From Pseudomonas putida (lineage in GTDB: Bacteria > Pseudomonadota > Gammaproteobacteria > Pseudomonadales > Pseudomonadaceae): DNA of 64,000 nucleotides. Below are positions 7,993-15,673 of this stretch, one piece after another. The position numbers and the translations under genes were made by a program. The notes below the pieces were generated by a model that saw nothing but the letters and a program-made list of their open reading frames with translations, made no database searches and was not told where the DNA came from. The stretch is taken from assembly GCF_022627325.1 (NCBI RefSeq), contig NZ_JAETZZ010000010.1, positions 124,001 to 188,000 on the forward strand, given 5' to 3'. Numbering within the stretch: position 1 is the first letter of the stretch; each line of letters opens with the position of its first letter.

Positions 7993-8589
7993 ATGAGTTT
8001 CGAAATCCGCAAGATCGTCACCTACTCCGAAGAGACCCGCATCGAAGGCGGCAAGGCCACCGACAAGCCGGTGACCATGGTCGGCCTGGCCGTGGTGATC
8101 AAGAACCCATGGGCCGGGCGCGGCTTCGTTGAAGACCTCAAGCCGGAAATCCGCGCCAACTGCTCCGAACTGGGTGCGCTGATGGTCGAGCGCCTCACCG
8201 CTGCCATTGGCGGTGCCGACAAGATCGAAGCCTACGGTAAAGCTGCCGTGGTCGGCGCCGATGGCGAGATCGAACACGCTTCGGCGGTGATCCACACCCT
8301 GCGCTTCGGCAACCACTACCGCGAAGCCGTACAAGCCAAGAGCTACCTGAGCTTCACCAACAAGCGCGGCGGCCCCGGCACCTCGATCCAGATCCCGATG
8401 ATGCAGAAAGACGACGAAGGCCTGCGCTCGCACTACATCACCCTGGAAATGCAGATCGAAGACGCCCCGCGTGCCGACGAAATCGTCGTGGTACTGGGCG
8501 CGGCCGACGGCGGCCGCCTGCACCCGCGCATCGGCAACCGTTACATCGACCTGGAAGAACTGGCTGCCGAAAAAGCCAACGCTCAATAA
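7993..8589 (+). CDS. DUF1185 / 'amino acid synthesis' family protein
   Basis: A 198-aa soluble protein of Pfam PF06684. Recognisable parts include MSFEIRKIVTYSEETRIEGG, a central AAVVGADGEIEHASAVIHTL stretch, and the C-terminal VVLGAADGGRLHPRIGNRY. Structures of two family members were reported to show a chorismate-mutase-like fold, and a role in amino-acid metabolism was suggested. To my knowledge the reaction was never established. The ATG at 7993 has CAGGAG upstream, and the gene opens the second transcript of the GntR regulon. Its setting beside a ring-opening oxygenase, hydrolase and aldehyde dehydrogenase suggests an isomerase- or hydrolase-like step on a pathway intermediate. Confidence 0.85.
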   Translation: MSFEIRKIVTYSEETRIEGGKATDKPVTMVGLAVVIKNPWAGRGFVEDLKPEIRANCSELGALMVERLTAAIGGADKIEAYGKAAVVGADGEIEHASAVIHTLRFGNHYREAVQAKSYLSFTNKRGGPGTSIQIPMMQKDDEGLRSHYITLEMQIEDAPRADEIVVVLGAADGGRLHPRIGNRYIDLEELAAEKANAQ

Positions 8590-8657
8590 CAACAACCAAG
8601 ACGGGCCGGGGCGTGGCGTGCTTACCCGCCGCGCCCGACCTTCAAGGAGCGCCCTCC

Positions 8658-9491
8658 ATGATTCAGCCTGTCGCTGAACGTACACCGGCCGGGACCAGTT
8701 ACCTGGCCCAAGGCCAGGGCCAACCCGTGGTGCTGATCCACGGCGTGGGCCTGAACAAGGAAATGTGGGGCGGGCAGTTCGTGGGCCTGGCCAACGACTA
8801 CCGCGTCATTGCCTACGACATGCTCGGCCATGGCCAGAGCGCACTGCCTGCCGCCGATACCGGCCTGGAAGGCTACGCCGACCAGCTGGCAGAACTGCTC
8901 GACCATCTGCAGATCGCCCAGGCGACCGTGATCGGCTTCTCGATGGGTGGCCTGGTCGCACGCGCCTTTGCCCTGAACTACCCGCAGCGTTTGTCCGCGC
9001 TGGTGGTGCTCAACAGCGTGTTCAACCGCAGCCCGGAGCAAAGCGCCGGGGTCATCGCACGCGCAGCCCAGGCGGCCCAGCAAGGCCCCGACGCCAACGT
9101 CGACGCCGCGCTCGACCGCTGGTTCAGCCGGGAGTACAAGGCAGCCAACCCGGCGCAGGTCGCCGCGATTCGCCAGGTGCTGGCGAGCAACGACCCGCAG
9201 GGCTACCACACCACTTACTCGCTGTTCGCCACCCAGGACATGTACCGCGCCGCTGATCTGGGCAGCATCCAGGTACCGACACTGATCGCCACCGGCGAAC
9301 TCGACACAGGCTCCACCCCGGCCATGACCCGCCAGCTCGCTGCCAGCATTCCTGGCGCGCAAAGTGTGGTCCTCGCCGAGCAACGGCATATGATGCCGGT
9401 GGAGGCACCCCGTGAAGTCAACAAGATGCTGCTGGATTTCCTCAGCCAGGCCCGCACCCTCACCGAATCCGCCAAGGGGATTGTTGCATGA
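8658..9491 (+). CDS. Alpha/beta hydrolase (RutD/TgnD-like)
   Basis: A 277-aa cytoplasmic alpha/beta-fold hydrolase. The nucleophile elbow GFSMGG puts Ser at residue 95, the oxyanion region is LIHGVGLN (about 26-33), and probable acid and base are Asp216 (GELDTG) and His244 (EQRHMM). I chose the ATG at 8658 because AAGGAG lies upstream; the frame also opens at 8613. Its stop overlaps the aldehyde dehydrogenase start (ATGA), which shows translational coupling. In the Rut and trigonelline pathways hydrolases of this fold cleave N-acyl intermediates after ring opening, and the same job is plausible here. The substrate is unproven. Confidence 0.87.
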   Translation: MIQPVAERTPAGTSYLAQGQGQPVVLIHGVGLNKEMWGGQFVGLANDYRVIAYDMLGHGQSALPAADTGLEGYADQLAELLDHLQIAQATVIGFSMGGLVARAFALNYPQRLSALVVLNSVFNRSPEQSAGVIARAAQAAQQGPDANVDAALDRWFSREYKAANPAQVAAIRQVLASNDPQGYHTTYSLFATQDMYRAADLGSIQVPTLIATGELDTGSTPAMTRQLAASIPGAQSVVLAEQRHMMPVEAPREVNKMLLDFLSQARTLTESAKGIVA

Positions 9492-10969
9492 CCCTCGTTC
9501 GTTTCCAGATGTGCATCGACGGCCAATGGCTCGATGCCCAGAGCGGCAAGACCTTCGATAGCCTCAACCCGGCCACCGCCCAGGCCTGGGCGCAACTGCC
9601 CGACGCTGATGAAGCCGATGTGGAGCTGGCCGTTCAGGCTGCCCAGCGTGCGTTCGACAGCAAAGCCTGGCGCAGCATCACCGCCACCGCGCGGGGCAAG
9701 CTCCTGCGCAAGCTGGGTGACCTGATCGCCGAAAACAAAGAACACCTGGCTCAGCTGGAAAGCCGTGACAACGGCAAGCTGATCCGCGAAACCCGGGGCC
9801 AGGTCGGCTACCTGCCAGAGTTCTTCCACTACACCGCGGGCCTCGCCGACAAGCTCGAGGGCGGCACCCTGCCGCTGGACAAGCCGGACCTGTTCGCCTA
9901 CACCGTGCACGAGCCGATCGGCGTGGTGGCCGGGATCATCCCGTGGAACAGCCCCCTGTACCTCACCGCGATCAAACTGGCGCCCGCCCTGGCCGCTGGC
10001 AACACCATCGTGCTCAAGCCTTCCGAGCATGCCTCGGCGACCATCCTCGAGCTGGCGCGCCTGGCTCTGGAAGCGGGCTTCCCTGCCGGCGTGGTCAATG
10101 TGGTCACCGGCTACGGCCCCAGCACCGGCGCGGCACTGACGCGCCACCCGCTGGTGCGCAAGATCGCCTTCACCGGCGGCGCCGCCACCGCTCGCCACGT
10201 GGTGCGCAGCAGCGCCGAGAACTTCGCCAAGCTGTCGCTTGAGCTGGGCGGCAAGTCGCCGAACATCATTTTCGCCGACGCTGACCTGGACAGTGCCATC
10301 AACGGCGCAGTGGCCGGCATCTACGCGGCCTCCGGGCAAAGCTGCGTGGCAGGTTCGCGCCTGCTGGTGCAGGACGAAATCTTCGACGAATTCGTCGCCC
10401 GCCTGATCGAGCGGGCCAAGCGCATCCGCATCGGCAACCCCCAGGACGACGCCAGCGAAATGGGCCCGATGGCCACTGCCCAGCAGTTGGCCGTGGTCGA
10501 AAGCCTGGTTGCTGCGGCCAAGGCCGAAGGCGCCACGCTGCACATGGGCGGCAAACGTGCCGACGTCGAGGGCGAAGGCTGGTTCTACGAACCGACGCTG
10601 TTCGAGTGCGACAGCAACTCGATGACCATCATGCAGGAAGAAGTGTTCGGCCCGGTCGCCGCGGTCATCCGCTTCAAGACCGAGGAAGAGGCCCTTGCCA
10701 TCGCCAACGACTCGCAGTTCGGCCTCGCTGCCGGCATCTGGACGCGCGACCTGGGCCGCGCCCACCGCCTGGCCCGTGACGTGCGTTCGGGGATCATCTG
10801 GGTCAATACGTACCGCGCCGTGTCGGCCATGGCGCCGATCGGCGGTTTCAAGAACAGCGGCTACGGCCGTGAAAGCGGCATCGATTCGGTGCTGGCCTAT
10901 ACCGAGCTGAAGACCGTGTGGATCAACCTGTCCACCGCGCCGATGCCCGACCCGTTTGTGATGCGCTAA
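9488..10969 (+). CDS. NAD(P)-dependent aldehyde dehydrogenase
   Basis: A 493-aa member of the ALDH superfamily with the full catalytic set: Lys178 (LKPSEH), Glu252 (LELGGKSPN) and nucleophile Cys286 (GQSCVAGS). It would oxidise an aldehyde or cyclic hemiacetal from ring cleavage to the acid, as TgnC does in trigonelline breakdown. It overlaps the hydrolase gene by four bases and is followed 13 bases later by the second flavin reductase. The length is normal for the family. The substrate is inferred from context only. Confidence 0.92.
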   Translation: MTLVRFQMCIDGQWLDAQSGKTFDSLNPATAQAWAQLPDADEADVELAVQAAQRAFDSKAWRSITATARGKLLRKLGDLIAENKEHLAQLESRDNGKLIRETRGQVGYLPEFFHYTAGLADKLEGGTLPLDKPDLFAYTVHEPIGVVAGIIPWNSPLYLTAIKLAPALAAGNTIVLKPSEHASATILELARLALEAGFPAGVVNVVTGYGPSTGAALTRHPLVRKIAFTGGAATARHVVRSSAENFAKLSLELGGKSPNIIFADADLDSAINGAVAGIYAASGQSCVAGSRLLVQDEIFDEFVARLIERAKRIRIGNPQDDASEMGPMATAQQLAVVESLVAAAKAEGATLHMGGKRADVEGEGWFYEPTLFECDSNSMTIMQEEVFGPVAAVIRFKTEEEALAIANDSQFGLAAGIWTRDLGRAHRLARDVRSGIIWVNTYRAVSAMAPIGGFKNSGYGRESGIDSVLAYTELKTVWINLSTAPMPDPFVMR

Positions 10970-10982
10970 GAGGTAATACACG

Positions 10983-11468
10983 ATGATCGAACCAGGCATC
11001 TACAAAGACGTGATGGGCTCCTTCCCGTCAGGGGTCACGGTGGTCACCACGCTGGACGCCGACGGCGGCATTGTCGGCATCACCGCCAGCGCATTCAGTG
11101 CGCTGTCGATCGACCCGGCGCTGGTGCTGTTCTGCCCCAACTACGCCTCTGACACTTACCCGATCCTGCGCGACAGCAAGCAGTTCGCGATCCACCTGCT
11201 GTCCGCCGAGCAGACTGCCGAGGCTTACGCCTTCGCCGGCAAGGGCAAGGAAAAGGCCAAAGGCATCGAGTGGCACCTGAGCGAGCTGGGCAACCCGTTG
11301 CTGAGCAAGGCCACGGCGATCATCGAGTGCGAGTTGTGGCGCGAGTATGACGGCGGCGATCACGCGATCATCGTCGGCGCGGTGAAGAACCTGGTGCTGC
11401 CCGCCGACCCGGTGACCCCGATGGTCTACCACAAAGGCAAACTGGGCGCCCTGCCCCCGCTGGGCTGA
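10983..11468 (+). CDS. Flavin reductase (RutF/HpaC-like), copy 2
   Basis: A 161-aa paralogue of the protein at 6113. The two are the same length and most positions match along their whole length (for example GSFPSGVTV, LVLFCPNY, FAIHLLS, ECELWREY). It probably arose by local duplication. No monooxygenase lies next to this copy; it is fourth in the second transcript. It may serve the LLM monooxygenase when only this transcript is on, or a second oxygenase elsewhere. A poor terminator-like stem (GCCGC-AAA-GCGGC) follows the stop. Confidence 0.88.
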   Translation: MIEPGIYKDVMGSFPSGVTVVTTLDADGGIVGITASAFSALSIDPALVLFCPNYASDTYPILRDSKQFAIHLLSAEQTAEAYAFAGKGKEKAKGIEWHLSELGNPLLSKATAIIECELWREYDGGDHAIIVGAVKNLVLPADPVTPMVYHKGKLGALPPLG

Positions 11469-11509
11469 TGCCCTCGGGGCCGCAAAGCGGCTCCAACAGT
11501 TCTTTTTTC

Positions 11510-11553
11510 AGGGGCCGCGCGACCCTCTCACCCTTGGTTGCGGCCCCTCTTTT
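11510..11553 (+). terminator. Attenuator-like hairpin between flavin reductase 2 and the CMD-like gene
   Basis: AGGGGCCGC (11510-11518) pairs perfectly with GCGGCCCCT (11540-11548), followed by C and four T. The loop is 21 bases. It lies in an otherwise tight operon and could cut expression of the two distal genes. Confidence 0.45.
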
Positions 11554-11569
11554 GATTCGGAGCCAGACG

Positions 11570-11959
11570 ATGAGCAACGAAAAGTACGAAAAAGGCTTGC
11601 AGATCCGTACCCAGGTGCTGGGCGAGGACTACGTGAACCGCTCGATCCAGAACGCCGACGACTTCACCAAGCCTTTGCAGGAGCTGGTTACCGAGTACTG
11701 CTGGGGCCACGTCTGGGGCCGCGATGGCTTATCGCTCAAAGAGCGCAGCATGATAAACTTGGCCATGATTTCCGCGCTCAACCGGCCCCACGAGCTCAAG
11801 CTCCATATTCGCGGCGCCTTGCGTAATGGCCTGAGCCGTGAACAGATTCGCGAGATCCTGCTCCAGGTCGGCATTTATTGCGGCGTACCCGCGGCGGTGG
11901 ACAGTTTCCGCCTGGCCCGCGAAGCGTTCGCCGAAGCCGATGCGGAGTCAACCCGTTAA
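11570..11959 (+). CDS. Carboxymuconolactone decarboxylase-family protein
   Basis: A 129-aa all-helical protein of the CMD family, PcaC-like rather than AhpD-like because no CxxC motif is present. Conserved parts are YCWGHVWGRDGLSLKERSM, LNRPHELKLHIRGALRNGLS and ILLQVGIYCGVPAAVDSF. The start at 11570 is supported by CGGAG upstream. The known enzyme PcaC decarboxylates a gamma-lactone; a related decarboxylation or lactone step on a catabolic intermediate is plausible here. It is fifth in the transcript and follows a hairpin that may reduce its expression. Confidence 0.85.
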   Translation: MSNEKYEKGLQIRTQVLGEDYVNRSIQNADDFTKPLQELVTEYCWGHVWGRDGLSLKERSMINLAMISALNRPHELKLHIRGALRNGLSREQIREILLQVGIYCGVPAAVDSFRLAREAFAEADAESTR

Positions 11960-12047
11960 CAACGGGCTGTTCGAACCACTGCAGGGAGCACCTCGGTTCG
12001 GGGTGTTCCGCGATGTTGGCGAAACAGCCTCATAAAGAGCGCACCTG

Positions 12048-12812
12048 ATGAAACGCCAGCCACTCGACGACAGCTTCAAGGTCAACCGCAACCCCGTAAC
12101 ACTGCGTGAAATCGTGCTCGACAAGCTGCGCGGCGCGATCATGAATTTCCACCTGCTCCCCGGCGATCGCCTGGTCGAGCGCGACCTCTGCGACCGCCTT
12201 GGTGTCAGCCGTACCTCAGTGCGTGAAGCCCTGCGTCACCTGGAGTCCGAAGGCCTGGTGGAATTCGCCGATGCCAAGGGGCCACGCGTGGCCATCATCA
12301 CCCTGGAAGACGCCCGCGATATCTACGAGCTGCGCTGTGTACTCGAAGGCCTGATCGTGCAGTTGTTCACCCTCAATGCCAAAGCCAAGGACATACGAGC
12401 CCTGGAGCGGGCGCTGGAGGTCAACCGCGAGGCACTCGAGGAAGGCGAGCTGCAGCAGGTGCTGGACTCTGTCCAAGGCTTTTACGAGGTGCTGCTCGAA
12501 GGCTCCGGCAACCAGGTCGCAGCGCAGCAGCTGCGCCAGTTGCAGGCGCGCATCAGCTACCTGCGCGCCACCTCGGTGTCGCAGCAGAACCGCCGCGGCG
12601 CCAGCAACCTTGAAATGGAAAAGATCGTCGACGCCATCAAGAGTGGCGACCCGCTGGTGGCCCACCAGGCCTCGGTCGACCATGTGCGCGCCGCCGCCAA
12701 GGTGGCCCTGGACTACCTGCGCCAGAAGCAGGACGACAACACCAAGGTGCGCGACATGGTCGAGCCTCTGGCCCTCAAGGAACCCCGCATCGAACCCCGC
12801 ATAGGCCGCTGA
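12048..12812 (+). CDS. GntR/FadR-family (FCD domain) transcriptional regulator
   Basis: A 254-aa regulator. Residues about 15-80 are the GntR winged helix (LREIVLDKLRGAIMNFHLLPG, then RLGVSRTSVREALRHLESEG), and residues about 95-230 are the helical FCD ligand domain (DARDIYELRCVLEG through HQASVDHVRAA). It lies 88 bases after the CMD-like gene at the end of the enzyme set. Proteins of this subfamily bind short palindromes like the TGGTATACCA found at three promoters in this island, so it is the likely local repressor. The inducer is probably the pathway substrate or an intermediate. Confidence 0.9.
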   Translation: MKRQPLDDSFKVNRNPVTLREIVLDKLRGAIMNFHLLPGDRLVERDLCDRLGVSRTSVREALRHLESEGLVEFADAKGPRVAIITLEDARDIYELRCVLEGLIVQLFTLNAKAKDIRALERALEVNREALEEGELQQVLDSVQGFYEVLLEGSGNQVAAQQLRQLQARISYLRATSVSQQNRRGASNLEMEKIVDAIKSGDPLVAHQASVDHVRAAAKVALDYLRQKQDDNTKVRDMVEPLALKEPRIEPRIGR

Positions 12813-12814
12813 CC

Positions 12815-13378
12815 ATGCCCAACGCCCCGCGCTACTGCCCGCACTGCACCACAGAACTGGCCCGGGGCGTTCCCCATGGCGACACCCATGAGCGCCTGCA
12901 CTGTACCGGGTGCGGCTATGTCCACTACATCAACCCGAAGATCATCGCCGGCTGCATCATCGAACGCGATGGCAAGTACCTGCTGTGCCAGCGGGCGATC
13001 CCGCCGCGCCCCGGCACCTGGACGCTGCCGGCCGGGTTCATGGAAGCGGGCGAAACCACCGAGCAGGCAGCGCTGCGTGAGGTCTGGGAAGAAAGCGGCG
13101 TGCGTGCCGAAATCGTCTCGCCCTACTCGATCTTCAGCGTGCCGACAATCAGCGAGGTGTACATCATCTTTCGCGCGATCGCCACCGAGGAGACCGGCCA
13201 GTACGGGCCAGAAACGCTGGCCTACACGTTCTTCGAACCCGACCAGATCCCTTGGGACGAGATCTACTATCCGGCGATACGGCAGATTCTCGAGCGTTAC
13301 ATCCTCGAGCGGCAGGCTGGGGTGTATGGGATCTACATGGGCAATGACGACACCGGCAAGGTGCACTTCATTCGTTGA
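12815..13378 (+). CDS. Nudix hydrolase with N-terminal zinc ribbon
   Basis: A 187-aa protein with a zinc ribbon (CPHC near residue 8, CTGC near residue 30). The Nudix box that follows (GFMEAGETTEQAALREVWEE) fits GX5EX7REUXEEXGU. This zinc-ribbon-plus-Nudix form is common in gamma-proteobacteria, and members act on ADP-ribose or dinucleotide-type substrates. It begins two bases after the GntR stop, so it is probably translated from the same mRNA. Whether it belongs to the catabolic pathway is doubtful. Confidence 0.88.
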   Translation: MPNAPRYCPHCTTELARGVPHGDTHERLHCTGCGYVHYINPKIIAGCIIERDGKYLLCQRAIPPRPGTWTLPAGFMEAGETTEQAALREVWEESGVRAEIVSPYSIFSVPTISEVYIIFRAIATEETGQYGPETLAYTFFEPDQIPWDEIYYPAIRQILERYILERQAGVYGIYMGNDDTGKVHFIR

Positions 13379-13483
13379 CCCTGCTGCGGCCTGATCACCG
13401 ACATAGACAGCATAAAGCCCTCGCCAATCGGTTATTCTCGGTGCACCCTTGGCATCCCCGGCAAAAGGATGGGCGGAGCACAC

Positions 13484-15667
13484 ATGGCTAAATGGCTGGA
13501 CGGCGGCGGGCTGATGGCCGAGCGCATTCGCAATCACGACTGGACCACGACCTCCCTGGGCCCGATCGAGACCTGGCCTGACGTACTCAAGACCACCGTG
13601 GCCCTGTGCCTGGCCTCGCGCTTTCCTCAGGCGATTCTCTGGGGCCCCGACCTGCTTACCCTGCACAACGACGCGTTCTTGCCAATCCTTGGCAAAAAAC
13701 CCGGTGCGCTGGGCAAGCCGTTTCGCGAAGTGTGGCAAGAAGCCTGGGCCGACATCTCGGCCATGGCCGAACGCGCCCTGGGCGGCGAAGCCGTCTATAT
13801 CGAAGACTTCCCGCTGACCATCGACCGCAACGGCGGCCCGGAGCGTGCTTACTTCACCTTCTGCTACAGCCCCATTCGTGACCAGAACGGCGAAGTGGTG
13901 GGCATGCTCGACACGGTCACCGAGACGACCAGCAGTGTGGTCACCAACCAGCGGCTGGCATTTCTTGACGACCTGGGGCGGGCCGTGGCGAATGCCACCG
14001 ATCCGGACCGGGTAATGGCCATCACCACCGGCATGCTGGTGGAGCACCTGCAGCTGTCCAGTTGCGCCTATGCCGTGATGGATGCCGACCAAGATGGCTT
14101 CACGATCTGCGGCGACGCTGTCGCCCCCGATTCCCCACGGCTGTTGGGCCAGTACCGCCTGGCTGACTTCGGCCGCCTGGCGGTCAGCCAACTGCGCAAC
14201 GGCCTGCCGCTGGTGATCAACGACAACCTGAACGAGTTGGCCAGTGACGAAGCTGCCACCTTCCAGGCCATCGGCATTACCGCCACCATCTGCATGCCAT
14301 TGGTCAAGGACGGCCGACTCACCGCGCTGATGGCCATCCACGATAAAATGCCACGGCGGTGGACGGGCTACGAACAGGCGCTGATCGGGGAAGTGACAGA
14401 GCGTTGCTGGGCGCATATCCAGCGGGTCCAGTCCCACACCGAAGTGCGGGAGGCGCTGGCTGCGCTCGAATCGCTCAACGCCACCCTGGAACACCGCGTC
14501 GAAGAACGCACTACCCAACTGCTGCATACCGAGGCCGTGCTCCGCCAGGCCCAGAAGCTCGAAGCCATTGGCCAGCTGACCGGTGGCGTCGCTCATGACT
14601 TCAACAACTTGCTCACCATCATCCGCTCGTCGCTGCACTTCCTGCAGCGCCCCAACCTCGAGCAAAGCCGCCGCGAACGCTACCTCAAGACCATGGCCGA
14701 CACTGTCGACCGCGGCGCCAAGCTGACAGGCCAGTTGCTGGCCTTTGCCCGCCGTCAGGCATTGAGCCCCCAGCTATTCGAAGCCGGGGCGCGCCTGCAG
14801 GCCATGGCCGACATGCTCGACACCGCCACAGGGGCGCGGATCCAGGTAGCACTGGAGTTGCCGCCGACGCCATGCCACATCCGCGCCGACCTCAGCCAAC
14901 TGGAAACCGCGGTGATCAACCTGATGCTCAATGGCCGTGATGCCATGGCCGGCGAAGGCACCTTGCATTTGCGCCTGCTGCCCAACCAACGCATGCCTGG
15001 CCTGCGCGACCAGCAGGCACACGACGGGCCGTTCGCCGCCATCTCAGTGGTGGACAGCGGTGCTGGTATCCCGGATGAACTGCTCGAGCGCATCTTCGAC
15101 CCGTTCTTCACCACCAAGGCACCCGGGGAAGGCACGGGGCTCGGGCTATCGCAGGTGTTCGGTTTTGCCAAGCAATCCGGGGGGGATGTGGAGGTTGCCA
15201 GCGTCCCGGGCCAGGGGACGACCTTTACCCTGTACCTGCCGCAAGAGGAACCGCCTGCCGAGCACGCCGATAGGGCCGCCGAGTTCAGCGCCCCTCAGGT
15301 GAACGGCGCGCGGCGGCGGATACTGGTGGTGGAAGACAACCCCGATCTGGGCAATTTCACCGCGCAGATCCTCGAAGACCAGGGGTACCGAATCTGCTGG
15401 GTGAACTCAGCGGAGCACGCCTTGGTGGAGCTGGCAGGGCCGGCAGGCGACTTCGATGCGGTATTTTCCGATGTGGTCATGCCCGGTATGGGCGGCCTGG
15501 CCCTGGCCCGCGAGCTACGCCGCCAGCGCCCGCAATTGCCGGTGATCCTCACCTCCGGCTACAGCGACGCGATTGCCGAAGGCGGCCACGAGGGGTTCAC
15601 CTTTCTGGCAAAGCCGTACTCGGCCGAGCAAGTCTGCCAGTTGCTTGGCAAGGTGCTGGCGCCTTGA
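13484..15667 (+). CDS. Hybrid sensor histidine kinase (PAS-GAF-HisKA-HATPase-REC)
   Basis: A 727-aa cytoplasmic hybrid kinase without membrane segments. A PAS-like domain comes first (SLGPIETWPDVLKT, FPQAILWGPDLLTLHNDAFL), then a GAF domain (about residues 165-315) and a coiled coil. HisKA follows with phospho-acceptor His371 (GGVAHDFNN), then a HATPase (GDGTGLGLSQVFGF-like GEGTGLGLS) and a C-terminal receiver with Asp663 (VFSDVVMPG). The start at 13484 has GGAG at good spacing; an ATG at 13469 is also possible. No separate response regulator is adjacent. It ends 6 bases from the stop of a convergent kinase of the same architecture. Confidence 0.9.
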   Translation: MAKWLDGGGLMAERIRNHDWTTTSLGPIETWPDVLKTTVALCLASRFPQAILWGPDLLTLHNDAFLPILGKKPGALGKPFREVWQEAWADISAMAERALGGEAVYIEDFPLTIDRNGGPERAYFTFCYSPIRDQNGEVVGMLDTVTETTSSVVTNQRLAFLDDLGRAVANATDPDRVMAITTGMLVEHLQLSSCAYAVMDADQDGFTICGDAVAPDSPRLLGQYRLADFGRLAVSQLRNGLPLVINDNLNELASDEAATFQAIGITATICMPLVKDGRLTALMAIHDKMPRRWTGYEQALIGEVTERCWAHIQRVQSHTEVREALAALESLNATLEHRVEERTTQLLHTEAVLRQAQKLEAIGQLTGGVAHDFNNLLTIIRSSLHFLQRPNLEQSRRERYLKTMADTVDRGAKLTGQLLAFARRQALSPQLFEAGARLQAMADMLDTATGARIQVALELPPTPCHIRADLSQLETAVINLMLNGRDAMAGEGTLHLRLLPNQRMPGLRDQQAHDGPFAAISVVDSGAGIPDELLERIFDPFFTTKAPGEGTGLGLSQVFGFAKQSGGDVEVASVPGQGTTFTLYLPQEEPPAEHADRAAEFSAPQVNGARRRILVVEDNPDLGNFTAQILEDQGYRICWVNSAEHALVELAGPAGDFDAVFSDVVMPGMGGLALARELRRQRPQLPVILTSGYSDAIAEGGHEGFTFLAKPYSAEQVCQLLGKVLAP

Positions 15668-15673
15668 AGGCCG

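Noticed and set aside
9215..10999. A 594-codon minus-strand open frame opposite the aldehyde dehydrogenase
   Set aside because: It overlaps the clearly real hydrolase and ALDH genes, has no domain I recognise, and no ribosome-binding site fits.
12713..14665. A 650-codon minus-strand open frame opposite the Nudix and kinase genes
   Set aside because: It spans three real plus-strand genes and has shadow composition; long antisense frames are common at this GC content.
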